Source of the DNA: Aurantiacibacter atlanticus
GTDB lineage: Bacteria; Pseudomonadota; Alphaproteobacteria; Sphingomonadales; Sphingomonadaceae
Assembly: GCF_001077815.2 (NCBI RefSeq)
Contig: NZ_CP015441.1
Span: 1 to 64,000 of the forward strand
DNA: 64,000 bases
Direction: 5' to 3'
Part shown: positions 18,160-27,801 of the stretch, in pieces
Numbering within the stretch: position 1 is the stretch's first letter
How the letters are laid out: every line of letters starts with the position of its first letter
Translations under genes and position numbers: made by a program
The notes under the pieces: model-generated
The model's database searches: none
Told to the model about the DNA's origin: nothing
The model's input: the letters and a program-made list of their open reading frames with translations, nothing else

Positions 18160-19647
18160 ATGCGCATCGTCCCTCTCACCGCCATGTTGCTCGGCCTGAT
18201 GCTGGTGTCAGGCTGCTCGCATCCCGACAGGGTCGGCGATGGTCCGGTCGCACCCGCCCGCGCGGCCCTGCCGCCTTTGCCGGAACGCTGGCGGGCAGTC
18301 GCCGATGCCGCAGGGCCGGTCGCGGACGGATGGGTCGCCGCCTTCGGCGACCCGCGCCTCGCCGCGCTCGTGGCCGAAGCGCAGGAGAAGAACAGTGATC
18401 TTCAGGCCGCCGCGGCGCAGGTCCAGCGCGCCGCAGCACTTGCCCGTCAGGCGCGTTCCGGGCTGCGTCCGGCCGTTCAGGCGGTCGGCCTGGGTTCGCG
18501 CAGCCATATCGAGATCGATGATATCGAAATCGGCGGGCAGGCCGGACTGCCGGTGCCGTCCAGCATCGAATATGACAGCACCAGCTTTCTGGGACTGGCG
18601 CAGGCGAGTTGGGAAATCGACCTGTGGGGCAGGATCAGCGATGGCTGGTATGCCGCGCTCGAGAACGAGGCGGCTGCCCGCGCCGACTATTTCGCGGCCC
18701 GGCAATCGATTGCCGCGGGCGTGGCGCGCGCCTATCTGGTCTCGATCGAGGCTTCGCGGCAGGTGGGGCTGGCCGAGGAAGCGGTTGATACGCTCGAACA
18801 TCTGCATCGCCTGGTGGGTCTGCAGGTCCGCGAGGGCGTCGCGATGGATGGCGATCTGGCACTGATCCGCGCCAATCTCGAACAGGCGCGCGAGGCTCTC
18901 GCACGGGCACAGGGCGCGCGGCGCGAGGCGATCCGTGCTCTCGAACTACTGGTCGGGCGCTATCCCGCGGCCGAGTTCGCCTCGGGAATTGACTTGCCGC
19001 CCATGCCAACGCCGCCGCCTGCCGGGCTGCCTTCGACGCTGCTCGAGCGGCGGCCCGATCTGGTCGCGGCCGAGCGGCGCGTCGCCGCCGCACTGCATGC
19101 CGAGGACCAGGCCAGCAAGGCGCGCCTGCCGCGCCTGTCGCTCACGGGGCTGGCGGGCGCGGTGTCGGACGCCCTTGAAAATATCTTCGATCCTACCGCG
19201 ACCCTGTTCAGCATTGGCGGCAATGTCGCGGCGCCGATCTACCAGGGCGGCGCGCTGGCTGCCGGCGAAAACATTGCCGATGCCGAACTGCGCGCGGCGA
19301 TCGCGCAATATGCCGGCGCCGCGCTGGCCGCTTTCGAGGAGGTGGAAACCGCGCTCGACAGCGGCGTGGTGCTTCGCCGCCGCCGGGACGCGGCCGTCAT
19401 CCGCGTGCGCGAGATAGAGGAAGCGCTCAGGATCGAGGATCTGCGGTACAGGGTCGGCGAAAGCAGCCTGCTTGACGTGTTGCAGATCCGGCAGCAGGCG
19501 ATCACTGCGCGCAGCGATCTGGCGACGATCGAGCGCATGGAACGCGAGCAGTTCGTCACGCTCAATCTGGCGCTCGGCGGAAGCTGGAACGCGCCGGAGG
19601 CTGATCCCCCAGAGATTTCCGAGAAGGATGGCGATGCGAACCCGTAA
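18160..19647 (+). CDS. Outer-membrane efflux channel lipoprotein (NodT family)
   Basis: A 495-aa TolC-like channel protein of the NodT type. It begins with a lipoprotein signal (lipobox LVSGC, Cys near residue 19). Two internally repeated OEP regions follow, each with long Ala-rich helices forming the periplasmic tunnel (for example LAQASWEIDLWGRISDGW and the later FDPTATLFSIGGNVAAPIY). The family motif LLERRPDLVAAERRV is present. It starts three bases after the pump gene and overlaps the next gene by 14 bases. It completes the tripartite pump. Confidence 0.95.
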   Translation: MRIVPLTAMLLGLMLVSGCSHPDRVGDGPVAPARAALPPLPERWRAVADAAGPVADGWVAAFGDPRLAALVAEAQEKNSDLQAAAAQVQRAAALARQARSGLRPAVQAVGLGSRSHIEIDDIEIGGQAGLPVPSSIEYDSTSFLGLAQASWEIDLWGRISDGWYAALENEAAARADYFAARQSIAAGVARAYLVSIEASRQVGLAEEAVDTLEHLHRLVGLQVREGVAMDGDLALIRANLEQAREALARAQGARREAIRALELLVGRYPAAEFASGIDLPPMPTPPPAGLPSTLLERRPDLVAAERRVAAALHAEDQASKARLPRLSLTGLAGAVSDALENIFDPTATLFSIGGNVAAPIYQGGALAAGENIADAELRAAIAQYAGAALAAFEEVETALDSGVVLRRRRDAAVIRVREIEEALRIEDLRYRVGESSLLDVLQIRQQAITARSDLATIERMEREQFVTLNLALGGSWNAPEADPPEISEKDGDANP

Positions 19648-20866
19648 AGAACTCCGCCTGACCATGATGCCGGGACAGGCCATCGACCTGGTGCGAACGC
19701 TCGTCCTGGGAGTGCTCGGCCCCGCATTGCTGCTTGGCGGTTGTGCCAGCTTCGACCGGCAACCGTTCGAGGCCGCGCAGATCGAAGCCGCGCACGCGCC
19801 GGATTCGCCGAAAATCCGCCATTGGGCCAATTCCCCCGACCTGTTGACACAGATCTCGATCGCCCCGCCACCGCCGGGCGAGCCACTGCGCGTGCTCGCG
19901 CTGTCGGGCGGTGGGGATGACGGGGCCTATGGTGCGGGTTTTCTCAACGGATGGTCGCAAACCGGCAAGCGACCTGAATTTGCCGTGGTCACTGGAGTCA
20001 GCACCGGGGCTCTCATCGCCCCCTTCGCGCTGCTCGGGCCGGACTACGACGACGAGCTGAAACGCGCCTATACCGAGATCACGCCCGACGACATTTACAA
20101 GGACCGCTTCGCGTTGGCGATCCCGTTCTCGACCAGCGTCGCGACGACCGGGCCGCTCGAGGCTCTAATCGCCCGCTTCGCCACTGATGCGGTGATCGAT
20201 GCCATCGGCGAAGAGCACCGCAAGGGCCGGCGCCTGTTCGTCGGCACCGTCAGCCTCGACCGCCCCGGCAATGCGATCTGGGACATGGGAGCGATCGCGG
20301 CCGGTGATGCGCCCGGTCGCTATGCCCTTTTCCGGCGCATCCTGCTCGCCAGCAGCTCCGTCCCGGTGCAGTTCCCCCCGGTGCTGATCGAGATGGAAGC
20401 GCAGGGAGAGCGAATCAGCGAACTCCATGTCGATGGCGGCACCATTGCGACCCTGATGGCCGCTCCGCCGGTCGCGAACGACCAGATCCTGCGGGACAGC
20501 CAGTCCCCAACGGAGCTGTATCTGCTGGTCAACGGCAAGATGGCAGGCGAGTTCGAGCTGATCGAAGCAGGTCTCTCCAGCATCGCCAAGCGGACGCTTG
20601 AGGTGATGCTCTTCTCCAGCCTCCAGGACCGTGTGGCCTCGGCCTATGTCTGGGCGAGATCGACCGGCGCCGGATATCACTTGACCTTTATCGAGCAGGA
20701 CTTCGACGCGGACGAGCACGATCTTTTCGAGCAGGATTATATGCGCACGCTGTTCGACTATGGCGTGGAGCGCGGTCGGGCACAGGCATGGCAGGATAGT
20801 CCGCCATCGTCGGATCCGGACACTGTCGCATCAGCCGTGCCCGAAACGACGAGTTCCGAGGATTAG
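19634..20866 (+). CDS. Patatin-like phospholipase lipoprotein
   Basis: A 410-aa lipid acyl hydrolase. The signal segment ends in a lipobox (LLLGGC near residue 36). The patatin core shows the oxyanion motif SGGGDDGAYGAGF, the nucleophile elbow GVSTG (Ser of the Ser-Asp dyad) and the Asp in HVDGG, so the catalytic dyad is intact. The start at 19634 is the ATG with GAGAAGG six bases upstream; it overlaps the end of the channel gene, so the phospholipase is part of the efflux operon. Its lipoprotein location suggests action on membrane lipids in the periplasm, perhaps envelope repair linked to efflux. Confidence 0.87.
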   Translation: MRTRKELRLTMMPGQAIDLVRTLVLGVLGPALLLGGCASFDRQPFEAAQIEAAHAPDSPKIRHWANSPDLLTQISIAPPPPGEPLRVLALSGGGDDGAYGAGFLNGWSQTGKRPEFAVVTGVSTGALIAPFALLGPDYDDELKRAYTEITPDDIYKDRFALAIPFSTSVATTGPLEALIARFATDAVIDAIGEEHRKGRRLFVGTVSLDRPGNAIWDMGAIAAGDAPGRYALFRRILLASSSVPVQFPPVLIEMEAQGERISELHVDGGTIATLMAAPPVANDQILRDSQSPTELYLLVNGKMAGEFELIEAGLSSIAKRTLEVMLFSSLQDRVASAYVWARSTGAGYHLTFIEQDFDADEHDLFEQDYMRTLFDYGVERGRAQAWQDSPPSSDPDTVASAVPETTSSED

Positions 20867-20898
20867 CGCCCGTCATGGCACCGGGACGAACATACCGC

Positions 20899-21130
20899 AT
20901 GAGCTTCGCCTTTTCCGATATCCCCCATCAATCCGGACGGCCGGCCGTCGTTAACGGCGCCAATAGCGGCACCGGCTACGAGATCGCCCCGCACCTGGCG
21001 ATGAAAGGCGTGCGCGTGCTGCTGGCGTGTCGCGATGCCGAGCACGGCACTTTGCGTGTCTTACAGGCCGTGACCGATCCGCAAGCGGAAGGCGGCGACC
21101 ATCCCGGTCCTTGCGGTCTCATGGGGATGC
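20899..21130 (+). pseudogene. Short-chain dehydrogenase N-terminal remnant
   Basis: The reading frame MSFAFSDIPHQSGR continues into a Rossmann start (VVNGANSGTGYEIA, with Thr of the TGxxxGxG motif changed to Asn) and GVRVLLACRDAEHGT. Similarity to SDR enzymes fades after about 70 residues, where the frame drifts and the catalytic YxxxK region is missing. The remaining sequence up to the phospholipase D gene is non-coding. It is a decayed gene end between two intact genes. Confidence 0.7.
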
Positions 21131-21317
21131 GTGGCCAGACTTCGGGTCGCGCGGTCGTGACAGACCCGACTCGCGACCGGGAGATGACGAGAAAGCTGTG
21201 CAACAGGTCGGTTGCACTAACCGGAACAGAACCGGACATTGGCCCTGCTGTTCCGTCGCAGACAACGCCTCCCGACAGCGCACCGTAACGCGGATGCGCG
21301 ACCGGCACCCTCCGTTC

Positions 21318-22799
21318 ATGATACAGCGCGCAGCTTCTCATGCGTTCGGAAATACGGCACTTTCCGCAATCGGCTTGAGTGTCGCTAAGCACGCGGTGGG
21401 CCATCCCGGCCTGACGGGCGTTGCACTTGTCGAGGACGGCATAGACGCGTTTGCCATCCGCTCTCGACTCATCGCCGCGGCCGAAAGATCGATCGACCTG
21501 CAATATTACATCTGGCGCGACGATCTGACCGGTAATCTCCTGCTGGAAGACTTGCGCAGAGCGGCAGCGCGGGGTGTACGGGTCCGTCTGCTGGTTGACG
21601 ATAACGGCATTCCCGGCCTCGACCGCAAATTGCGCTGGCTGGCCAGCGACCGCAATTTCGAAATCCGCATTTTCAATCCGTTTCGAAACCGACACTTCAA
21701 GCCGCTCGATTTCCTGCTGGATTTCCACCGCGTCAATCGCAGGATGCATTCGAAAAGCTTTACAGTCGACAATCAGATAACCTGTGTCGGCGGGCGTAAT
21801 GTCGGAGACGAGTACTTCGCCAACCGAGAGCAGGGGATTTTTGCCGATGTGGATGCGCTTTGCGTAGGCGCGGTGGTGCAAGAAGTCTCCGAATGTTTCG
21901 ATGCGTTCTGGAATTTTCCCGCTGCAGTCGAAATCGACTGCATCGTGAAGGAAGATCCGAAGCAGTACGCGGCAAGCGGGGCAACTGATTTCACGCGGTC
22001 AGTTTCCGGCCCCTCCGCGACCGATTATCTAAGCCGTGCCGCCGGATCTGTTTTGCTTGAGCGTGCGCGGGCCGGACGGATTGAATTCGAATGGGTGCCC
22101 GTCGAGCTGGTCAGCGATCGGCCCGCCAAGGTTCTCGGACAATCGCGTCAAGGCGATCTCATGGCTAGCGTCCTCAGGAGTCTCATCGGTCAACCGGAAA
22201 GGGAATTGCTCGTCGTTTCGGGCTATTTCGTGCCGACCTCATCAGGTGCCAGGGCCTTTGCGCAAATGGCACGCAACGGGGTCGATGTGCGCGTCCTGAC
22301 CAATTCCTTTGCTTCGACCGATGTCGCTATGGTTCATGCCGGATATGCAAAGCATCGGCATTTTCTCGTGAAGTCGGGGGTGCGTCTGTATGAGATGCCT
22401 GCCCCTGGAGACCGGCCCAAGACCACCCGCAAATCTCTGCGTCGACCTTCGCCGCGCAACACAAACGAGAATGCCACCCTGCATGCCAAGATGTTCGCTG
22501 TAGACGGCCGTCGGGTCTTTGTCGGTTCTTTCAATTTCGATCCGCGCTCTTTCGCTCTCAATACTGAGCTCGGGATCGTCATCCAGAGTGAGAATCTGGC
22601 GGCACAGATGCACCACGCCTTCGATACCATGATCGCGTCCGGCTCCTACAAAATCGTCGTGGATGACAAAGGCCGACTGAACTGGATGGACATGCGCGAC
22701 GATGTCCGTCAATGTGAACTGGCCGAGCCTGGAACCACATGGTGGTCGCGAGTGCTCACTCGCCTTCTCAGCAAAACGCCGATCGATTGGCTGCTGTGA
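21318..22799 (+). CDS. Phospholipase D/cardiolipin synthase-like protein
   Basis: A 493-aa two-domain PLD-superfamily protein. The first HKD motif is RMHSKSFTVDNQ near residue 145, followed by GGRN, and the second is LHAKMFAVDGRRVFVGSFN near 390. Paired HKD motifs form one active site that transfers phosphatidyl groups, as in cardiolipin synthases. There are no strong N-terminal membrane helices, which resembles the soluble ClsB/YmdC-like group. The start at 21318 precedes the conserved region (LVEDGIDAFAIRSRLI) by about 37 residues and lacks a strong ribosome site, so the start is uncertain. It sits beside a patatin gene and an MscS gene in an envelope-related cluster. Confidence 0.88.
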   Translation: MIQRAASHAFGNTALSAIGLSVAKHAVGHPGLTGVALVEDGIDAFAIRSRLIAAAERSIDLQYYIWRDDLTGNLLLEDLRRAAARGVRVRLLVDDNGIPGLDRKLRWLASDRNFEIRIFNPFRNRHFKPLDFLLDFHRVNRRMHSKSFTVDNQITCVGGRNVGDEYFANREQGIFADVDALCVGAVVQEVSECFDAFWNFPAAVEIDCIVKEDPKQYAASGATDFTRSVSGPSATDYLSRAAGSVLLERARAGRIEFEWVPVELVSDRPAKVLGQSRQGDLMASVLRSLIGQPERELLVVSGYFVPTSSGARAFAQMARNGVDVRVLTNSFASTDVAMVHAGYAKHRHFLVKSGVRLYEMPAPGDRPKTTRKSLRRPSPRNTNENATLHAKMFAVDGRRVFVGSFNFDPRSFALNTELGIVIQSENLAAQMHHAFDTMIASGSYKIVVDDKGRLNWMDMRDDVRQCELAEPGTTWWSRVLTRLLSKTPIDWLL

Positions 22800-22820
22800 A
22801 TACCATCTGGGCGCGGCGAC

Positions 22821-24581
22821 CTACGCGCCGACGTCATTCTCCTGGGTCACCAAATGGACCGTCCGCGTCGGGTAGGCGATAGCGAGACCGGCTGCCTTCA
22901 ACCTCTCGAAAATGGCCAGCAGCAGTTCCTGCCGGATCAGTCGGCTTTCCGCGTAATCGGCAACCATGATGTAGGACCAGATCTCGATATCCAGCGAGCT
23001 CTCGCCGAAATGAGCAAATCGAGCACGGAGGCCATCCTTTTCAATCAGGTGGTGATCGCGCAGGATCTGCTCGATAATCTCCACGGCCCGGCGCAGCTGG
23101 CCTGCGGAGATACCGTATTCGACGCCGATCGTGGGATTGAAGAGAAAGCGGTCGCGCTTGGCGAAGTTTTCGATCTCGCGGGAGGAAAAATCACCGTTCG
23201 GGATGGTGACGAGCGTGCGTTCATTCGTGCGAATCCTCGTCGAGCGCATACCGATATCCTCTACGGTGCCGACAATATCTCCCGCGCGGCAGAAGTCTCC
23301 GACCTGAACAGGGCGGTCTGCGATGACGTTCAGGCTGCCGATCAAATTCTCCACGGCCTTCTGTGCGCCTAACGCCAAGGCGATGCCGCCAATGCCCAAT
23401 GCGGCAATGCCCGTGGTCACATCGACCCCCAGCGTGTCGAGGACCGCTACCGTCGCCAATAGGAAGAGCACTATCTTTGCCGTACGCCGCAACAGGACGA
23501 CGACCGACACTGCCTGCCGCCGCTGGCGGCGTTCCATCCGGGCACTAGCAACGCGTGCGATGGCATCGACCAGGCGCAGCGCAAACCAAGCAAGCGCTAC
23601 CCAGCCAACGATACCGATATAGCGCAGCAAGGTCTGGCGCGCGACGATGGACGCCTCGATGCTGCCCGTCCACAGGTGGAAGGTCACCACTGCGAGAAAC
23701 AGGCTGAGCGGCGGCAAGGCGGCCTGCGTGAAGCGGTAGATCGCGCTTTTCTCGCGGTCGGCCACAAAACGCCGCATGATGGCCAGAAGTCCGGCCGATA
23801 TAAGCCAGTAGAGAAAGAAACTGCCGGCTGCGCTCCCGAGCAAGAGAGCCCAGTCCTGCAGCGGGGCTCCGGCCACCTCGGCGCTTTCACCGTCTTCCGG
23901 TTCAGCCGGATTTGTCGCCGCCACAGACACTGCTTCGAGAGCTTCAACGGTCTCCTGCGAAATCCCCCAGACCTCGCTGCCGACAGGGCTGTCGGTCCGG
24001 GTGAGAAGGATCGGCAGACTTTCCTCGCCGCCGAGCCTGCCTACCTCTTCGGTGTCGGCCGGCAGTTCATCGTCGAGACGCCCACTCGCTTCGTTCGACA
24101 AGGCACCGAAAGGCAGGAGCGTCCCCTGTTGGTCGAGCGCGGCTTGCAGCTTGGTGGCCCAGATCGCTCCTTGATCGACAAGTTGAGCCTCATCCTCTTC
24201 CGCAGACAGGTGGAAATAGTGAGCAGCCCTCGTGTAGTCCTTCGCCGCCAGGGCGCTGATCAGGCCGGTCACCGTTCCACGCGGCGTCTCGCGACCGAAA
24301 GGGTCGGTAGCCACTTCAGCGGCCTGCTCGGCCATCGGCTCCGCCACAGGAGCGATTTGAGCGGAAGCCGGTGTTAAGGCGGCGCAGGCGACCAGCAATA
24401 AAAGGGCAGAAAGACGGAGAACCGATATCGGTCCGATCGGGATATTATCTGGAAGGCGCTGGCCATCGCAGTTCCGCAATGGCTTCAACCCTACGAACCT
24501 ACGAAAGACAGAGATTGCATTCCAACCGCTAAAGCTCGGCTCACTGATCGATCGGAGAGATTGCCTTGGGGGAAAGGCCAT
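22821..24581 (-). CDS. MscS-family mechanosensitive ion channel
   Basis: A 586-aa protein with a hydrophobic signal segment (VLRLSALLLLVACAALTPASA, reported here in part), a periplasmic N-terminal domain, four or more membrane segments and the MscS core near residues 390-560. The pore helix region TTGIAALGIGGIALALGAQKAVENLIGS has the Gly/Ala packing of TM3, followed by the beta domain with VEDIGMRSTRIRT and the motif VTIPNGDFSSREIENFA. Such channels open under membrane tension to release osmolytes. The true start may lie near residue 45 close to the signal segment, since the 40 preceding residues look unlike a signal. It is convergent with the phospholipase D gene. Confidence 0.9.
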   Translation of the reverse strand: MAFPPRQSLRSISEPSFSGWNAISVFRRFVGLKPLRNCDGQRLPDNIPIGPISVLRLSALLLLVACAALTPASAQIAPVAEPMAEQAAEVATDPFGRETPRGTVTGLISALAAKDYTRAAHYFHLSAEEDEAQLVDQGAIWATKLQAALDQQGTLLPFGALSNEASGRLDDELPADTEEVGRLGGEESLPILLTRTDSPVGSEVWGISQETVEALEAVSVAATNPAEPEDGESAEVAGAPLQDWALLLGSAAGSFFLYWLISAGLLAIMRRFVADREKSAIYRFTQAALPPLSLFLAVVTFHLWTGSIEASIVARQTLLRYIGIVGWVALAWFALRLVDAIARVASARMERRQRRQAVSVVVLLRRTAKIVLFLLATVAVLDTLGVDVTTGIAALGIGGIALALGAQKAVENLIGSLNVIADRPVQVGDFCRAGDIVGTVEDIGMRSTRIRTNERTLVTIPNGDFSSREIENFAKRDRFLFNPTIGVEYGISAGQLRRAVEIIEQILRDHHLIEKDGLRARFAHFGESSLDIEIWSYIMVADYAESRLIRQELLLAIFERLKAAGLAIAYPTRTVHLVTQENDVGA

Positions 24582-24776
24582 TTTTGCTGGCGCCGGCGAT
24601 GAAAGAAAGTAAACTCACCGGTACCATGCCGTTTTCCGTTGCGGCAGGCAAGCGTTCATGTGGGCATCATTAGTCCGCGTTGCCCGCTGCGGAGCTTTGC
24701 CTGGCCATACCACAAAGGCCTCGTCCTACTGGGCAGCAGATCAGATGGCCGAACCAATGCAATAGTGAGAGAATAG

Positions 24777-25439
24777 ATGTCACTTCCCCGCAGAACCTCA
24801 AGCGGCGGTCGTCCTTCAAAAGAGGAGGCCGAGAAACTAGGCGAGCACATATTGCAGGAAGCGCTGCAGGAATTTATCGCTAAGGGCCTCGATGCGTCCC
24901 GGATGGACGCGATCGCCGCTTCGGCCCACGTATCGAAGCGAACACTTTACGCACGCTACAAATCCAAGGATGAACTGCTATGTGCGACGATGGACTATGG
25001 TATTGCGAAGCACATCCGTCCGGTGAGCACTCTTCCTGCCAATGGCCCCATTCGCGAGCGCCTCGAAGCCGTTGCGCATAAATTTCTAGAAGCCTCGCTC
25101 ACCGCAGAAGGCCGCGGCATACAGACCTTGCTGACATGGCTTGCCAATTACCGCCCCGATTTGCAGAACAAGATCAGGGCCAAAGCCGTGGCTGACGTTA
25201 CCGGCGTTATGAACCAAATTCTAAAGGACGGCTACGCAAACGGAGAAATTGCGTTCTCAGACTTCCCGGCGATCGCTAAGATAGTCTTCGACTTATTATT
25301 CTCCTTGCCGAATTATGAAATACTGAGGGGCATGGGTCCCGAATATCATGGCAGCGAATCCGTCAGCCTGGACAAGGAACTTGATTTCGTGATGGCTGCA
25401 CTTCGCACTGGCGTCGTCTTTTCGACGAATGGGCGGTAA
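24777..25439 (+). CDS. TetR-family transcriptional regulator
   Basis: A 220-aa regulator. The N-terminal TetR helix-turn-helix spans about residues 20-65 (ILQEALQEFIAKGLDASRMD, then AHVSKRTLYARYKSKDELL). The C-terminal ligand domain resembles the TetR_C group found with AcrR-like repressors. The ATG at 24777 follows a weak AGTGAGAG site. It is divergent from the MscS gene and lies about 2 kb beyond the efflux and phospholipase cluster, so it may control those genes. No specific operator was identified. Confidence 0.92.
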   Translation: MSLPRRTSSGGRPSKEEAEKLGEHILQEALQEFIAKGLDASRMDAIAASAHVSKRTLYARYKSKDELLCATMDYGIAKHIRPVSTLPANGPIRERLEAVAHKFLEASLTAEGRGIQTLLTWLANYRPDLQNKIRAKAVADVTGVMNQILKDGYANGEIAFSDFPAIAKIVFDLLFSLPNYEILRGMGPEYHGSESVSLDKELDFVMAALRTGVVFSTNGR

Positions 25440-25961
25440 GCTGGCGCATATCTTATAAATCAGTAACTTCGTTGCATTGGTTTGAACCTAAAGATATTTC
25501 AGTATCCTTCGGATTCATCGTGATCGGAGTGTCCAGAAGATGGCCCCGGCTCAATGTGCTCTGGAATCTCGTCGAGCAATGTTCTGCCAGAGGCGTACCG
25601 CCGCCCGAGCGTCTCGATAAACCCTTAGTAACGCTTCGCATCACGATCTCCTACAGATCAATGCCGTCGTCGGGGTTGCGAGGCCTGTCGCGCCAGCCCT
25701 TGCATCCGTCGCCGCAAGGCCGATGCGCGCGCAGCTTCATCCGGGTCATCCTCGAAAATCGCGAACTCGCCGGTCGGTAACGAGTCCGGCGTTTCTCGTG
25801 CGATATCGAGATGATCGGGCAGTTCGGGTTCGCGGCGGAGCCCATGAGTTTTCTCCATGACGGGCCGGTCGGGAGCCTCTCTCCTGACCTCAAAACTTTC
25901 ACGAAGCGCAGCGTCGCCCTCTTACTATAAAGAGAGCGACGCCGCGGTCTGGGCGACGGTG
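25440..25961. other. Region without a recognised gene
   Basis: About 520 bp between the TetR gene and the kinase remnant. A 66-aa minus-strand frame at 25658-25858 (MEKTHGLRREPELPDHLDIA...) has an acidic middle and Arg-rich end and looks protein-like, but I do not recognise it and see no convincing ribosome site. The remainder appears to be decayed sequence. Confidence 0.5.
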
Positions 25962-26402
25962 GAGGTCAACCTTACGGCTCTGACTGGTGATCTATTGGCG
26001 CTGCATTCAGATGAGGACCGCATCGGCCTCGACCTTTCGCCGGCAAGCCATGTGCTGGGTGATCCCACCGCGCTCGGACGGATTTTTGATAACCTCGTCG
26101 ATAATGCCCTGCGCCACGCCTCGACCGTCACGGTAAGGAATGTTTCGGATGGCGGTAAGACCTGCTGGTCGTTTGAGGACGATGGCCCGGGAGTTGCGCC
26201 CGACCAACAACTGACGTTAGGCACGGCCTATGCCCGTTTCGATCCGTCACGCGATCGACAGACGGGCGGAGCCGGCCTTGGCTTAGCGATCGTCTGCGGA
26301 CTTGCCGAAGCCATAGGCGGCTCCGTCTCGTTCCGGTCCAAGCCGGGCCGAGGACTGCATGTGCAAGTCGTGCTGTTGTCGGCGGGTAGAAGCTCAGAAT
26401 GA
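25962..26402 (+). pseudogene. Sensor histidine kinase, C-terminal remnant
   Basis: Only the ATP-binding half remains: the N box FDNLVDNALRHAS, the G1 box EDDGPGVAPD and the G2 box GGAGLGLAIV, in about 147 residues. The phosphoacceptor His domain, membrane helices and sensor are absent, and the frame upstream of 25962 does not continue the family. No partner response regulator lies next to it. It could not autophosphorylate alone. Confidence 0.8.
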
Positions 26403-26473
26403 GCGAGACTCCACTGCAGACTGATAATAATCGGAGGAGTAAATCAAATTGATAAAATTGAGGATCATCAACG

Positions 26474-26932
26474 ATGAGTATCGTCGCTCAACTCGCGATC
26501 GGAACGGTGACCGTTGCACTTACCATCATCATGCAAGCGTGTTTTGCCGCAATAGCCTTCTCAGTCGATGATCGCTTCACGCCGCCTCGCACGCGAACAA
26601 CACGCTTTGGAGCGACCTTGCTTCTTGCCGCTTCTACGATATGGATGCTGCTCGCTATCACGCTGGCGGCTTGGATTTGGGCGGGCCTGTTTATTGTATT
26701 GGGTGCCTTCGAAGCGCTGGAACCGGCGCTCTATTTCGCAACGGTTTCCCTGACGACGCTAGGCTTCGGCGACGTTATCCTCTCGCAGGATGTGCGGCTG
26801 CTGTCTGCGATCGTGGCTGCCAACGGCCTCGTCATGTTCGGTTTGAGCACTGCGTTTCTTCTCGAATTCGTGGGTCAGGTGCGCGAGGAGAAAGGCAGTT
26901 CGACGCGATCCCACATTTCGACGGCAGAATGA
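26474..26932 (+). CDS. Two-helix potassium channel protein
   Basis: A 152-aa membrane protein with an N-terminal helix, a second helix (TLLLAASTIWMLLAITLAAW), a pore loop and a final helix. The pore carries the K+ selectivity signature VSLTTLGFGDV (TxGFGD). There is no RCK or cyclic-nucleotide domain, so gating is unknown. It starts about 70 bp after the kinase remnant, with GGAG well upstream and no strong site near the ATG. It looks intact, unlike its neighbours. Confidence 0.88.
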   Translation: MSIVAQLAIGTVTVALTIIMQACFAAIAFSVDDRFTPPRTRTTRFGATLLLAASTIWMLLAITLAAWIWAGLFIVLGAFEALEPALYFATVSLTTLGFGDVILSQDVRLLSAIVAANGLVMFGLSTAFLLEFVGQVREEKGSSTRSHISTAE

Positions 26933-27354
26933 CTTCGTACAGAACCGGCTCACTTTGGCTAGCATAAACGATTGTGCCTGCCCACTCTACCCGCATCGCC
27001 TTGTCCAAGTAGAAAACGCCGATCCGCCCGGGTTTCGACAAATAGTCTGGGGCTTGGCGCTTGCGTAGACTGGATGGTCAAAAGTGGAATGGCGGGTTGC
27101 GACTCTAATGTCGGTCCTAACCACCAACTCGGCGGTTCGCCAGAAGCAGATGTTCGCATGGCATGCGCTCAGGTCGGCTTCGCCCTCTCATCCCAGTCAT
27201 CCGAGCATTGAGGGCTACGTTCCGAAAGCGGACGTCGGTTCGAGGGCGTCGGAGCGATGCCCATATCGGACAATAGGATTAGTCGGCTTAACGGAGATGG
27301 ATTGGGCTTAAGGACATCTCGAACGGTGGCAACAAAGCGACCTGGGTTCGGTCT
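26933..27354. other. Region without a recognised gene
   Basis: About 420 bp. A minus-strand frame (26832-27041, MSKPGRIGVFYLDKAMRVEW...) reads partly protein-like but overlaps the channel gene and ends in low-complexity sequence. The rest, including the segment around 27210-27240 (GGCTACGTTCCGAAAGCGG), shows no gene I can support. Confidence 0.5.
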
Positions 27355-27801
27355 TTATCCGCCTTTGACTTGTGCAGGGTCGAGCGCCTGCACCGGGGTT
27401 GCGAGAAAGCGGAATGGCTCGGCGGTTCCTTGCTTCGCGGCCGCGACAGCGTTGATGAGCAGCGCCGCCGAAGCGGCAAACCCTTCGATTGAATTTGCCT
27501 TGCCAAGCCAGACCCGCGAGGCCTTGGGCGACACGCCCACGGTAACTTCCAGCGCGGCATTGCGCGAACGCGCGGCCGACCGGTAGAAGCTCTGGTCATC
27601 AAAGGGGTCGAGCGAATAGTCCAGATCCTGTCCGGCAAGGATCTTGGCATCGGCCTTCGTGGCACTTCTCCGGTGAACGCCCGACAGCCACAGAGTCCGC
27701 GCCTGGCCATTCTCCAGAAATGCGGCGGCCATGGTTGAACGGGATATCGGCAAGAGCCAGGTCGGTGGAACGGCTCGACGTCTCTGACCTTGCCGATTCA
27801 T
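27355..27801 (-). CDS. Unrecognised protein, probably a gene fragment
   Basis: A 148-aa frame whose central part (LAGQDLDYSLDPFDDQSFYR, and later FAASAALLINAVAAAK) has the composition of a real protein. No domain is recognised. It begins in an ATGA overlap with the end of the RND remnant, but that remnant is itself truncated, so the overlap is probably a junction accident rather than an operon. The first 25 residues look unlike the rest, suggesting an originally longer gene was joined here. Confidence 0.4.
   Translation of the reverse strand: MNRQGQRRRAVPPTWLLPISRSTMAAAFLENGQARTLWLSGVHRRSATKADAKILAGQDLDYSLDPFDDQSFYRSAARSRNAALEVTVGVSPKASRVWLGKANSIEGFAASAALLINAVAAAKQGTAEPFRFLATPVQALDPAQVKGG

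Noticed and set aside
25453..25644. 63-codon minus-strand frame near the TetR gene
   Set aside because: No ribosome site and no recognisable domain; surrounded by decayed sequence.
27180..27260. Short frame containing GYVPKADV, a peptide I associate with sphingomonad intergenic DNA
   Set aside because: It recurs as a non-coding or remnant sequence and has no start signal; not listed as a gene.
27798..27801. ATGA overlap suggesting an operon of the RND remnant and the unknown 148-aa frame
   Set aside because: The RND piece is itself cut off at this point, so the overlap looks like a chance product of the junction.
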